Shown here: piece by piece, positions 1 to 6,613 of the stretch | Layout of the letters: every line of letters starts with the position of its first letter | Position numbering within the stretch: the first letter of the stretch is position 1 | Source of the DNA: Pullibacteroides sp964436335 | Lineage (GTDB): Bacteria > Bacteroidota > Bacteroidia > Bacteroidales > P3 | Length of the DNA: 7,904 nt | Direction of reading: 5' to 3' | Assembly: GCA_964436335.1 (NCBI GenBank) | Contig: CAYTCD010000081.1 | Location: 1-7,904 of the forward strand | Notes under the pieces: generated by a model | Database searches by the model: none | What the model was told of the DNA's origin: nothing | Seen by the model: the letters and a program-made list of their open reading frames with translations, nothing else | Program-made: the position numbers and the translations under genes

Positions 1-1027
1 CGCCCGAAACCAGCATGACACAAAGCGCCTGCCTGCGGTCTATCTTCAAATCGATTTCATCCAGACGGTTTTCGTGCATGGCGATAAAGGCCTCCACCAA
101 ATCGCTCTGGATACGCGGCATCACCGCCTCGGTTTCGGGATCGCCCATCCGCACATTGTATTCAATCACGTAAGGATCGCCGTTCACGTTCATCAGACCG
201 ATGAACAGAAATCCCGAATAAGGAATCTTTTCTTTCTCAAGTTGGTTCAAGGTAGGCTTTACGATACGTGCCTCCACCTTTTTCATAAAGGCCGCATCGG
301 CAAAGGCCACCGGAGAAACCGAACCCATGCCGCCCGTATTGAGGCCGCGGTCGCCCTCGCCTATCTTCTTGTAGTCCTTGGCCTCGGGCAGCACCTTATA
401 ATGCGTGCCGTCGGTCAGCACAAACACCGACAGTTCGATGCCGCTCAGGAACTCTTCGATCACCACCTGCCGCGAAGCCGCCCCGAAGCGGTCTTGTTCC
501 AGCATTTCTTCCAAGGCTTTTTCGGCTTGGGAAAGACTGTTTTCTATCAATACGCCCTTGCCCGCCGCCAAACCGTCCGCTTTGAGCACATAAGGCGGTT
601 TCAAGGTCTGCAAAAAAGCCTTGGCCTGCGCCAGTTGCCCTTTTTCAAAAACAGCGTAGGATGCCGTAGGGATGCCCGCCCGTTGCATGAACTTCTTGGC
701 GAACCGCTTGCTGCCCTCCAAGCGGGCCCCTTCCTTACAAGGCCCCACAATAATCAGATCGCGGAAATTGGCATCCGCCAGAAAATAATCGTGGATACCC
801 TGCACCAAGGGGTCTTCCGGCCCCACCACCAGCATTTCCACCTTGTGTTCGATGATAAAGTCCTTTACCTGCGCAAAATTCATCGGGTCCACCGCCACAT
901 TCACCGCCCATCGTGCCGTTCCGGCATTGCCGGGCGCCACAAAAAGCCCCCCTTTATACCGGCTCTGCGCCAATTTCCAGACCAATGCGCTTTCTCTGCC
1001 GCCTGAACCTAAAACCAAAATATTCAT
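1..1027 (-). CDS. purD: Phosphoribosylamine--glycine ligase (GAR synthetase), 3' end beyond window
   Basis: PurD joins glycine to 5-phosphoribosylamine using ATP, giving glycinamide ribonucleotide in de novo purine synthesis in the cytoplasm. The ATG at 1025-1027 begins MNILVLGSGGRE, the usual PurD N-terminus. About 342 codons are visible; full-length PurD is about 425, so roughly the last 80 residues (C-terminal domain) lie off the left edge. Visible landmarks are the N-terminal glycine-rich loop (7-12), APGNAGTA (31-38), VGPEDPLVQGI (68-78), the ATP-grasp loop KADGLAAGKGV (149-159), IEEFLSGIELSV (190-201), PEAKDYK (214-220), NTGGMGS (230-236) and the metal/ATP site IEYNVRMGDPETE (288-300, with E289 and N291). 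The frame is intact. One oddity is Ser13 where the family normally has His in GGREHA. The gene is divergent from a lipoprotein gene, with its own promoter about 50 bp upstream. The identification is certain from conserved motifs. Confidence 0.97.
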   Translation of the reverse strand, partial: MNILVLGSGGRESALVWKLAQSRYKGGLFVAPGNAGTARWAVNVAVDPMNFAQVKDFIIEHKVEMLVVGPEDPLVQGIHDYFLADANFRDLIIVGPCKEGARLEGSKRFAKKFMQRAGIPTASYAVFEKGQLAQAKAFLQTLKPPYVLKADGLAAGKGVLIENSLSQAEKALEEMLEQDRFGAASRQVVIEEFLSGIELSVFVLTDGTHYKVLPEAKDYKKIGEGDRGLNTGGMGSVSPVAFADAAFMKKVEARIVKPTLNQLEKEKIPYSGFLFIGLMNVNGDPYVIEYNVRMGDPETEAVMPRIQSDLVEAFIAMHENRLDEIDLKIDRRQALCVMLVSG

Positions 1028-1075
1028 AACCCTCTTCTTTAAAAGAACCTTACACCGCGTGCCAATCGCATATTG

Positions 1076-1104
1076 CAAAGGTAATGAATTATTGTTTTTT
1101 TGAA
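1076..1104 (-). promoter_or_regulatory. purD: Predicted purD promoter (Bacteroidota type)
   Basis: On the minus strand the -7 element is TACCTTTG (1083-1076), matching TAnnTTTG. The -33 region is weak: GGTTC around 1106-1102, 18 bp away, instead of a clear TTG. The expected transcription start is near 1070, giving a leader of about 43 nt before the purD ATG. The element match is seen; promoter activity is inferred from the known Bacteroides sigma-factor consensus. Confidence 0.6.
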
Positions 1105-1122
1105 CCATTACCCTTACCTTTG
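1092..1122 (+). promoter_or_regulatory. Predicted lipoprotein-gene promoter (Bacteroidota type)
   Basis: TTG at 1092-1094 is followed after 20 bp by TACCTTTG at 1115-1122, a full match to the Bacteroidota TTG/TAnnTTTG pattern. The predicted start of transcription near 1128 leaves a leader of about 19 nt before the ATG at 1147. The upstream in-frame ATG at 1084 lies before this promoter, so it would not be on the transcript; this decides the start of the downstream gene. Confidence 0.72.
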
Positions 1123-1146
1123 CGCCTTCACAACACGCTATCGGCC

Positions 1147-1686
1147 ATGAAATTTCATTTGTCTTACAGAAACCTTTTGCCGCTTTCCCTTATTGGATTT
1201 TTCTTTCTCTGCATGAATCTCACTTCCTGCAAGCAAGATCCCAAACCTCTCAAGATTTTCGGAGAATGGGCAGAAAAAGAGTACAACCATTACGATTCCA
1301 CCACTCATTCGCAATACAGGCTGTTCATAGATTGCGTAAGCGAACTTCAGGACACCTGCAAATCGGGCGATTTTCAACTTTACATCACCGCTTTCCACGC
1401 CCCTTCCCTACAGGATGACCGCACTTATTCCTACATGGAATTTGTAAAAGGCTATTACTTCCTGAACGAAGCCAAGAAAACCATTCGTTTTGAAGGCCAA
1501 TACTACACCGATTCCAACTTCACCACCCTCGCCACCAAAGATAATTGGGCCTACAGTGTGGGGGAATATCACACCTTATCCGATTACCGGCTCAACGACC
1601 TTTTCCTTACCTTGAGCCTTGAAGATTCCACTCGCCGGGATATCAACACCTTCTATCCTGTCAACCTCAAAGAAGAGTGTTATTGA
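1147..1686 (+). CDS. Small predicted lipoprotein of unrecognised family
   Basis: This encodes a 179-residue protein. The N-terminus is a type II (lipoprotein) signal peptide: basic residues at K2 and R8, a hydrophobic core at about 10-24, and a lipobox LTSC with the acylated cysteine at residue 28. Cleavage would leave a mature protein of about 152 residues beginning CKQDP, probably anchored in the outer membrane. I do not recognise the family. The mature part is rich in aromatic residues and polar beta-type stretches (FGEW at 38-41, FQLYITAF at 76-83, IRFEGQYY at 113-120, LFLTLSLE at 152-159), which suggests a small beta-sandwich or lipocalin-like fold; this is a guess from pattern only. An in-frame ATG at 1084 would add 21 residues ahead of the signal peptide and lies upstream of the promoter, so 1147 is chosen. 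The gene ends with TGA just before a strong terminator, so it is probably monocistronic. Confidence 0.85.
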   Translation: MKFHLSYRNLLPLSLIGFFFLCMNLTSCKQDPKPLKIFGEWAEKEYNHYDSTTHSQYRLFIDCVSELQDTCKSGDFQLYITAFHAPSLQDDRTYSYMEFVKGYYFLNEAKKTIRFEGQYYTDSNFTTLATKDNWAYSVGEYHTLSDYRLNDLFLTLSLEDSTRRDINTFYPVNLKEECY

Positions 1687-1725
1687 AATTTAACAGACCA
1701 TAATAAAGGGTTCTAACCACCCTAT

Positions 1726-1761
1726 AAAAAAAAAGCGGAAGCTATGCTTCCGCTTTTTTTT
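1726..1761. terminator. Bidirectional intrinsic terminator between lipoprotein gene and gyrB
   Basis: A perfect 8-bp stem, GCGGAAGC (1735-1742) and GCTTCCGC (1746-1753) with loop TAT, is flanked by nine A (1726-1734) and eight T (1754-1761). Read on either strand it is a GC-rich hairpin followed by a U-tract. It lies 39 bp after the lipoprotein stop and 18 bp after the gyrB stop, so it can end both converging transcripts. Confidence 0.93.
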
Positions 1762-1779
1762 CGACTCCTCTATCGACCG

Positions 1780-3759
1780 TTATGCATCGATATTGGCATA
1801 GCGGGCATTCTTTTGGATAAACTCCCGGCGAGGTTCCACTTCATCGCCCATCAGCATCGAGAAAACGCGGTCGGCCTCGGTGGCGTTCTCAATCGTTACC
1901 TGACGCAGGGTACGGGTGGCGGGGTTCATGGTGGTGTTCCACAACTGGTGGTCGTTCATTTCACCCAAACCTTTGTAACGCTGCACCGCGATATTCTTTA
2001 CCTTGCCTCCCTCGCTGAGTTCTTCCACCAAGGCGGCGCGTTCCTCTTCGGTCCAGCAGTAGCGTTCCACCTTGCCTTTCTTTACCATGAACAAAGGCGG
2101 CGTGGCGATATAGACGTAGCCTTGCTCTATCATTTCGCGCATGTGGCGGAAGAAGAATGTAAGAATCAAGGTAGTGATATGGCTGCCGTCCACATCGGCA
2201 TCGGTCATGATGATTACCTTGTGGTAACGGAGCTTTTCAAGATTGAGCGCCTTGCTGTCTTCTTCGGTGCCCAAGGTAACGCCCAGCGCCGTGTAGATAT
2301 TCTTGATTTCCTCGCTTTCGAACACCTTGTGCTGCATGGCTTTTTCCACGTTGAGAATCTTACCGCGCAAGGGCAGAATAGCCTGAATCTTGCGGTCGCG
2401 GCCCTGCTTGGCGGTTCCGCCGGCCGAATCCCCTTCGACGAGGAACAACTCGCATACCTCCGGGTTGCGTTCCGAGCAGTCCGCCAGTTTCCCCGGCAGG
2501 CTTCCGCCCGAAAAAACGCTCTTGCGCTGCACCAGTTCGCGTGCCTTGCGTGCCGCATGACGCGCCGTGGCCGCCAACACCACCTTTTCCACAATCATCT
2601 TGGCTTCCTTGGGGTGCTCTTCGAGAAAGTAAGCCAACTTTTCGCTCACCAACTGCGAAACCACCGCCGAAACCTCGCTGTTTCCGAGTTTGGTCTTGGT
2701 CTGCCCTTCGAACTGTGGTTCGGATACCTTTACCGAAATAACCGCCGTGAGGCCTTCGCGGAAGTCATCGCCCTTGATTTCGATTTTCTGCTTGTCGAGT
2801 TTGTCGAGCATCCCCGATTTGCGCGCGTAATCGCCCAAGGTCTTGGTAAGCCCCAAGCGGAAACCGGTAAGGTGCGTACCGCCCTCTATGGTGTTGATGT
2901 TGTTTACGTAAGAATGCAGGTTTTCGGAAAAACCATCGTTGTATTCCATCGAGAGTTCCACCGGAATACCGTTTTTCTCACCCTCGATATAGATGGGTTC
3001 GGGCATCAAAACGGTACGGTTCGAATCCAGATAGGAAATGAAATCCTTCAGACCCTCGGCCGAATAGTAACTGTCGGTCTTGAAACTGCCGTCCTCCTTC
3101 TGTTCGCGGCGGTCGGTAAGCGACAGGCGCAAGCCTTTGTTCAGAAACGCCAGTTCACGCAATCGAGCCGAAAGCACATCGTAGTCGTAAACGGTTACAG
3201 AAAATATTTCGGCATCAGGATGAAAGGTAACCAACGTGCCGCGTTCTTCATCGGCAGCCTCTCCCACTACCTTTACATCGTACAAGGGACGCCCTTTGGC
3301 GTATTCCTGTACAAAATGCTTGCCTTCTCTGAACACGTCCACTTTCAGATGATCCGAAAGTGCGTTGACACAAGAAACCCCCACACCGTGCAAACCGCCC
3401 GACACCTTGTAAGTGCCCTTGTCGAACTTACCACCGGCATGCAATACGGTCATAACCACTTCCAAAGCGCTTTTCTTTTCTTTGGGGTGCATATCGGTAG
3501 GGATACCGCGACCGTTGTCGCGCACCGAAATGGAATTGTCTTCGTATATGGTTACCTCCACATGGGTGCAATATCCAGCCAAAGCCTCATCGATGGAGTT
3601 ATCGACCACTTCATATACCAAATGGTGAAGACCACGCACGTTTACGTCGCCTATATACATGGCAGGGCGCTTACGCACGGCCTCCAAGCCTTCCAATACC
3701 TGAATATTTTGGGCGGTGTAGTTGGACCGTTCTTGTTGCTCTTTTTCTAATTCGCTCAT
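1780..3759 (-). CDS. gyrB: DNA gyrase subunit B
   Basis: GyrB is the ATPase and TOPRIM subunit of the A2B2 gyrase that introduces negative supercoils into DNA. The protein is 659 residues and complete. Visible landmarks are the GHKL ATP-binding region YEVVDNSIDEA (49-59, with E50, N54 and D57), DNGRGIP (81-87), GLHGVGVS (122-129) and the QTKTKLGN loop (353-360). The TOPRIM domain has VEGDSAGG (441-448, catalytic E442) and the metal-binding MTDADVDGSHI (518-528). The C-terminal QRYKGLGEMN lies at 593-602. R144, equivalent to the aminocoumarin-contact arginine of E. coli, is present. The protein lacks the roughly 150-residue insert of E. coli GyrB (804 residues), as is usual in Bacteroidota. 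The start is the ATG at 3757-3759 (MSELEKEQ); a TTG three codons upstream is possible but unnecessary. gyrA is not adjacent. The gene has its own promoter and shares the terminator at 1726-1761. Confidence 0.98.
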   Translation of the reverse strand: MSELEKEQQERSNYTAQNIQVLEGLEAVRKRPAMYIGDVNVRGLHHLVYEVVDNSIDEALAGYCTHVEVTIYEDNSISVRDNGRGIPTDMHPKEKKSALEVVMTVLHAGGKFDKGTYKVSGGLHGVGVSCVNALSDHLKVDVFREGKHFVQEYAKGRPLYDVKVVGEAADEERGTLVTFHPDAEIFSVTVYDYDVLSARLRELAFLNKGLRLSLTDRREQKEDGSFKTDSYYSAEGLKDFISYLDSNRTVLMPEPIYIEGEKNGIPVELSMEYNDGFSENLHSYVNNINTIEGGTHLTGFRLGLTKTLGDYARKSGMLDKLDKQKIEIKGDDFREGLTAVISVKVSEPQFEGQTKTKLGNSEVSAVVSQLVSEKLAYFLEEHPKEAKMIVEKVVLAATARHAARKARELVQRKSVFSGGSLPGKLADCSERNPEVCELFLVEGDSAGGTAKQGRDRKIQAILPLRGKILNVEKAMQHKVFESEEIKNIYTALGVTLGTEEDSKALNLEKLRYHKVIIMTDADVDGSHITTLILTFFFRHMREMIEQGYVYIATPPLFMVKKGKVERYCWTEEERAALVEELSEGGKVKNIAVQRYKGLGEMNDHQLWNTTMNPATRTLRQVTIENATEADRVFSMLMGDEVEPRREFIQKNARYANIDA

Positions 3760-3791
3760 AATTAACAAATTACAAGATTCATATAAACATA

Positions 3792-3822
3792 CAAAGATAA
3801 AGATTCATCGGCATTTCCACAA
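3792..3822 (-). promoter_or_regulatory. gyrB: Predicted gyrB promoter (Bacteroidota type)
   Basis: On the minus strand TTG (3822-3820) is followed after 20 bp by TATCTTTG (3799-3792), a full match to TTG/TAnnTTTG. The expected start of transcription near 3786 gives a leader of about 27 nt before the gyrB ATG at 3759. The short AT-rich leader has no clear Shine-Dalgarno sequence, as is common in Bacteroidota. Confidence 0.75.
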
Positions 3823-3915
3823 GCCCAACCTCTCCATTTATCAACAAAGAAACGCCAATTTGTAAACACCCCGCCTTCAGCTCCAAACAGTCCCGACAAA
3901 AAGCCTCCTTTCTGC

Positions 3916-3929
3916 GTTCTACATAGAAC
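3916..3929. repeat. Short palindrome in the porin-gyrB gap
   Basis: GTTCTA (3916-3921) and TAGAAC (3924-3929) are inverted arms separated by two bases. The site lies 43 bp past the porin stop and about 94 bp upstream of the gyrB -33 element. No T-tract follows directly on either strand (a run of five T occurs 13 nt further along the minus strand), so it is not a convincing intrinsic terminator. It could be a weak RNA hairpin or a protein-binding site. The rest of the 3760-3972 gap holds the gyrB promoter and nothing else I can support. Confidence 0.4.
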
Positions 3930-3972
3930 CGCCTTGGCCGATTTCCCGGTCATGTCCGTATATTTGGAATGC

Positions 3973-4527
3973 CTAATCGAAGAACCGCCACGAAACACCA
4001 AAACGGACACAACGGTCCACCAACGGATAATGCGGGGTCTGGATGTAATTGTACTTGAAAAGCCCTTCGGCCACATTGAGACACTTAACGAACAGGTTGG
4101 CCCGCTTCACTTGGAAATTCAAAAAAACGTTCATCATCAAAAAATTACCCGTTTTCACCGCATCCTGCCAATAATAACCGGCCGTGGCGGGATTATAGGC
4201 ATCCGCATAATAGGAGGTGTTATAGACAAATTCCACACCTATCTGTATCTGTGCCAGATTCTTGATCGGAATAATGCCATAGATGTTTTCTTGCAGGCCA
4301 AACAAAGGCAGATGGAGATATTCCTCACGCGAACTATAGGCCACCATCAGCAGATTATCCAAGCCCACATATTTACCGATATGCAGGTTCTTGCCCGCCA
4401 CAGCGTTTACCACAAAAAATTCCTTACCGGCCTGTACGGGGCCGTCTTGCTTCATGAACACATAATCGTTCAGCATACCCGCCTTGGCTCTCAGCCACCA
4501 CCCCTTGTAACTGAATTTTAATTGCAG
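3973..4527 (-). pseudogene. C-terminal part of the porin gene, after an in-frame TAA
   Basis: These 184 codons continue the porin frame directly after the TAA at 4528-4530, starting LQLKFSYKGWWLRAKAG and ending GVSWRFFD followed by a normal stop. There is no shift of frame between the two parts, and the sequence is rich in alternating aromatic and hydrophobic residues typical of outer-membrane beta-strands. The final strand ends in an aromatic residue close to the C-terminus, as expected for barrel assembly by BAM. The first ATG within this part is at 4476, but nothing resembling a promoter or signal peptide precedes it, so independent expression as a porin fragment is unlikely. With the upstream part it makes a 653-codon gene, the normal size for this family. 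It is best read as the severed end of a recently interrupted porin unless the stop is an error or is read through. Confidence 0.8.
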
Positions 4528-5934
4528 TTAGGTTTCTGTGTTTTTCTTAAAGTCATTATCCCAACAGAAATGATTGGAAAAATGCCAAGTGTAGAGCCAG
4601 TCCGGCTCAAAGCGGTTCACGCCCAACTGTATCTCCACACCGTCTCGTTTGGAAAGCGTACGTTCGCGGTCATCCCTGAACAAATATTTAAACATAGCCC
4701 TACCGCTGAAATCAAAATTGTTATATCCCCCGAAACCAAAATCAAGATAGGCATCGAATACAAAACGGTCGGCAAAATCCACCTGTATCTGCGCAAAAGG
4801 GAACCACTGCACCCACTCTTTCCTAACAATGCGGTCATGCCAGCGGATATACTCATTCTTGAATCCGGCGGCAAACTTGAACCGGTAACCGAAAGGCAGG
4901 TACTCCATATCCGCGCTGCTGTAGAAAATGCGGTTGGTCATCTTCATCATCACGTTCCGTTCCGAGCTCTGCGCCGGGTCGAGAAAGAAATGCGTGTACA
5001 AACAATCCTCCACCGTGGTTTTGTCGCGATACTTGAGCAACATATCCTCTATGTCGAAACTGTGGGTCAGATAGCCGTAACTGTGGTTGTTGTCGGGAAT
5101 CGAGTCTTTTTGGGTATTGTAAAAATGATAGGATTGCTTAAAGAAGTACCGGTTTTCGCGCCAACGGTTGGATGCCGAGGCCATATATACCGGAATCTGG
5201 AGACGGTTGGAAAGCCGATTGCCGGTAAAGAGACTGTCTTCCTTGATGCCTCCGTTCTCTCCCACCGCCACCACATTGTGGATATATCCGAAAACAATGC
5301 GGTATCTGGCATCGCGGCTGACGAAATTGCCCGAAAAACGCAGATTGTATTGATTGCTTCGGCTGTTATAATAGAGGCCATACACATCATACACACTGAA
5401 GTCGATATCCAGGTTCAATCCCTTTGCCACATTCTGACTATGAGTCGCCCTAAAAAAATTGAGATCTTTTCCGAAATTATTAACAAAATAGAGGGTGGAA
5501 TACGGATTTTTGGTCTGATAAAAAGGCGTGTTCTGCGGTGTATAAAACCATGAACTAAACGGATTGGAACGCAAACCGAAACCTGCCACCTGCTTGGGTA
5601 CATACTCCAACAATTGGTCGGGCATGCCCAGGCTGCCTCGGTCGGCCCTGAAATCATCATGCTGATAAACCGCATCGAACTTCTGAAAACCATCCAATGG
5701 ATAGCGCATCGTATCGAACACCGGCAGTCCGCTCTGCATATAAAGATCGTAATACACCACGGTTTCACCCTTGTTTTTGGCCAAACCCGCCAGCTTGGCT
5801 TTCCGGATGGAATCGCGCCGTTGCTGAGGTGTCATCGAAACGGCTGTCCCTTCTGCCGAAAACGGTTCTTGCCCCATAGCGGAAAAGCCCACCGCAAAAA
5901 CCGTAAAAAAGATAAGCCACTTCAACCCGCGCAT
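4528..5934 (-). CDS. Putative outer-membrane porin (Bacteroidota Porin_10-like), truncated by in-frame stop
   Basis: This is a 468-residue reading frame with an N-terminal signal peptide (MRGLKWLIFFTVFAVGFSAMG, cleavage near residue 21). It is followed by a short polar, basic segment (about 37-55) and then a long run of beta-strand-like stretches rich in Tyr, Phe and Trp, typical of a large outer-membrane barrel. The pattern, for example KNPYSTLYFVNNFGKDLNFF (142-161) and the HSQNV segment just after it, resembles the uncharacterised 'putative porin' family of Bacteroidota. The frame ends WDNDFKKNTET then TAA, well short of the usual 650 or so residues; the missing C-terminal strands follow in the same frame. 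As written, the product would lack the C-terminal strands and barrel-assembly signal. The start ATG at 5932-5934 lies 4 bp after the trmB stop, so it is the last gene of an operon. The family assignment is from memory of its sequence character. Confidence 0.82.
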   Translation of the reverse strand: MRGLKWLIFFTVFAVGFSAMGQEPFSAEGTAVSMTPQQRRDSIRKAKLAGLAKNKGETVVYYDLYMQSGLPVFDTMRYPLDGFQKFDAVYQHDDFRADRGSLGMPDQLLEYVPKQVAGFGLRSNPFSSWFYTPQNTPFYQTKNPYSTLYFVNNFGKDLNFFRATHSQNVAKGLNLDIDFSVYDVYGLYYNSRSNQYNLRFSGNFVSRDARYRIVFGYIHNVVAVGENGGIKEDSLFTGNRLSNRLQIPVYMASASNRWRENRYFFKQSYHFYNTQKDSIPDNNHSYGYLTHSFDIEDMLLKYRDKTTVEDCLYTHFFLDPAQSSERNVMMKMTNRIFYSSADMEYLPFGYRFKFAAGFKNEYIRWHDRIVRKEWVQWFPFAQIQVDFADRFVFDAYLDFGFGGYNNFDFSGRAMFKYLFRDDRERTLSKRDGVEIQLGVNRFEPDWLYTWHFSNHFCWDNDFKKNTET

Positions 5935-5938
5935 GGAA

Positions 5939-6607
5939 TTACGTGAGTTTAAAACAGAGATACTTTATTTTCCTGCCTTCCGCCAACCAACGTTTTTCGT
6001 AGGCAGTTTGCACCTGCGAAGCCTCGCCCATATCTTCGGCGGAGCCATACAGATCGGGCGTGTTGCGGAGTATCGGATAAGCGGCGGGAAGCACCACTTC
6101 GTTCAGGCAATATTCATAGAGGTCGGTATCATCGGTCTTGAGATGCACCACCCCTTTCCCTTCGGGTAAAATTCTGCGGTAACGTTCCAAAAAAGCAGGA
6201 GAACAGAGACGTTTATTGGGTTTGGATGGTTGTGGATCGGGAAATGTGATCCATATCTCGGACACTTCTCCGGGCGCAAACACACGGTCTATAAATTCGG
6301 CGCGGGTACGCACAAAGGCCACATTGGGCATATGATCTTCGGTGGCTGTCTTGCACCCCCGCCAAAGCCGGGCGCCCTTGATATCCAGCCCCACAAAGTT
6401 CTTCTTTGGATATAGTTTTGCCAAACCCACCGTGTAGTCCCCCCTTCCGCACCCTATCTCCAACACAAGCGGCGATTCGTTTCCGTAATAATCACTCTTC
6501 CATTTTCCCCATAACGGTGCTTGCCAAGGCTGAATCGTGGCCGGAAACTGGAAAAGGTTGGCAAAACTCAAGTTCTCTTCAAATCTTGCCAATTTATTTT
6601 TGCCCAA
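5939..6607 (-). CDS. trmB: tRNA (guanine-N7-)-methyltransferase
   Basis: TrmB methylates G46 in the variable loop of many tRNAs to m7G, using S-adenosylmethionine. The 222-residue product is full length. It shows the SAM-binding motif VLEIGCGRGDYTVG (48-61), an acidic residue at the end of the second strand (D75 in VGLDIKGAR), NVAFVRTRAEFI (95-106), the TrmB signature region IWITFPDPQPSK followed by NKR (118-133), HLKTDD (155-160) and the C-terminal TAYEKRW (201-207). The start is TTG at 6605-6607: no ATG occurs before the SAM motif, the only upstream in-frame codons are AAG and GGT after the TAA of the previous gene, and the resulting MGKNKL start matches Bacteroidota TrmB proteins as I remember them. 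The gene begins 6 bp after the SPOR-protein stop and ends 4 bp before the porin ATG, so translation is probably coupled within an operon. Confidence 0.95.
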   Translation of the reverse strand: MGKNKLARFEENLSFANLFQFPATIQPWQAPLWGKWKSDYYGNESPLVLEIGCGRGDYTVGLAKLYPKKNFVGLDIKGARLWRGCKTATEDHMPNVAFVRTRAEFIDRVFAPGEVSEIWITFPDPQPSKPNKRLCSPAFLERYRRILPEGKGVVHLKTDDTDLYEYCLNEVVLPAAYPILRNTPDLYGSAEDMGEASQVQTAYEKRWLAEGRKIKYLCFKLT

Positions 6608-6613
6608 ACCCTT

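Larger units (their letters stand above)
1075..1123. repeat. Inverted repeat spanning two divergent -7 elements
   Basis: GCAAAGGTAA (1075-1084) and TTACCTTTGC (1114-1123) are perfect 10-bp inverted arms with 29 bp between them. Each arm contains the -7 box of one of the two divergent promoters. A second, overlapping pairing exists: GGTAATG (1080-1086) with CATTACC (1106-1112). The symmetry may simply reflect two identical promoter boxes facing away from each other, or it may be an operator. Confidence 0.7.

Noticed and set aside
74..1006. A 310-codon plus-strand reading frame opposite purD
   Set aside because: It is an antisense shadow of purD with an abnormal His/Arg-rich composition and no motifs; purD itself has unmistakable motifs on the other strand.
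1084..1146. The earlier in-frame ATG as start of the lipoprotein gene
   Set aside because: It precedes the predicted promoter and would put 21 residues before a normal lipoprotein signal peptide.
1744..3750. A stop-free reading frame of about 668 codons on the plus strand, exactly opposite gyrB
   Set aside because: It mirrors the gyrB coding frame, is rich in His, Phe and Leu without any recognisable domain, and runs through the terminator. Long antisense frames like this arise from gyrB codon bias (few codons whose reverse complement is a stop).
3760..3768. TTG at 3768 as the gyrB start
   Set aside because: An ATG lies three codons downstream and gives the normal Bacteroidota GyrB N-terminus; the TTG adds nothing.
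3762..4076. A 104-codon minus-strand frame in the porin-gyrB gap
   Set aside because: It overlaps the porin C-terminus out of frame and runs through the gyrB promoter; its composition (Trp, Arg, Gly, Ser rich) is not protein-like and no family is recognisable.
4528..4560. Programmed ribosomal frameshift at the A-rich run before the porin stop
   Set aside because: The two halves of the porin are in the same frame, so a frameshift would not join them; only a sense codon or readthrough would.
4522..5553. A 343-codon plus-strand reading frame opposite the porin
   Set aside because: It has no signal peptide, domain or promoter and lies fully within the porin locus on the other strand.
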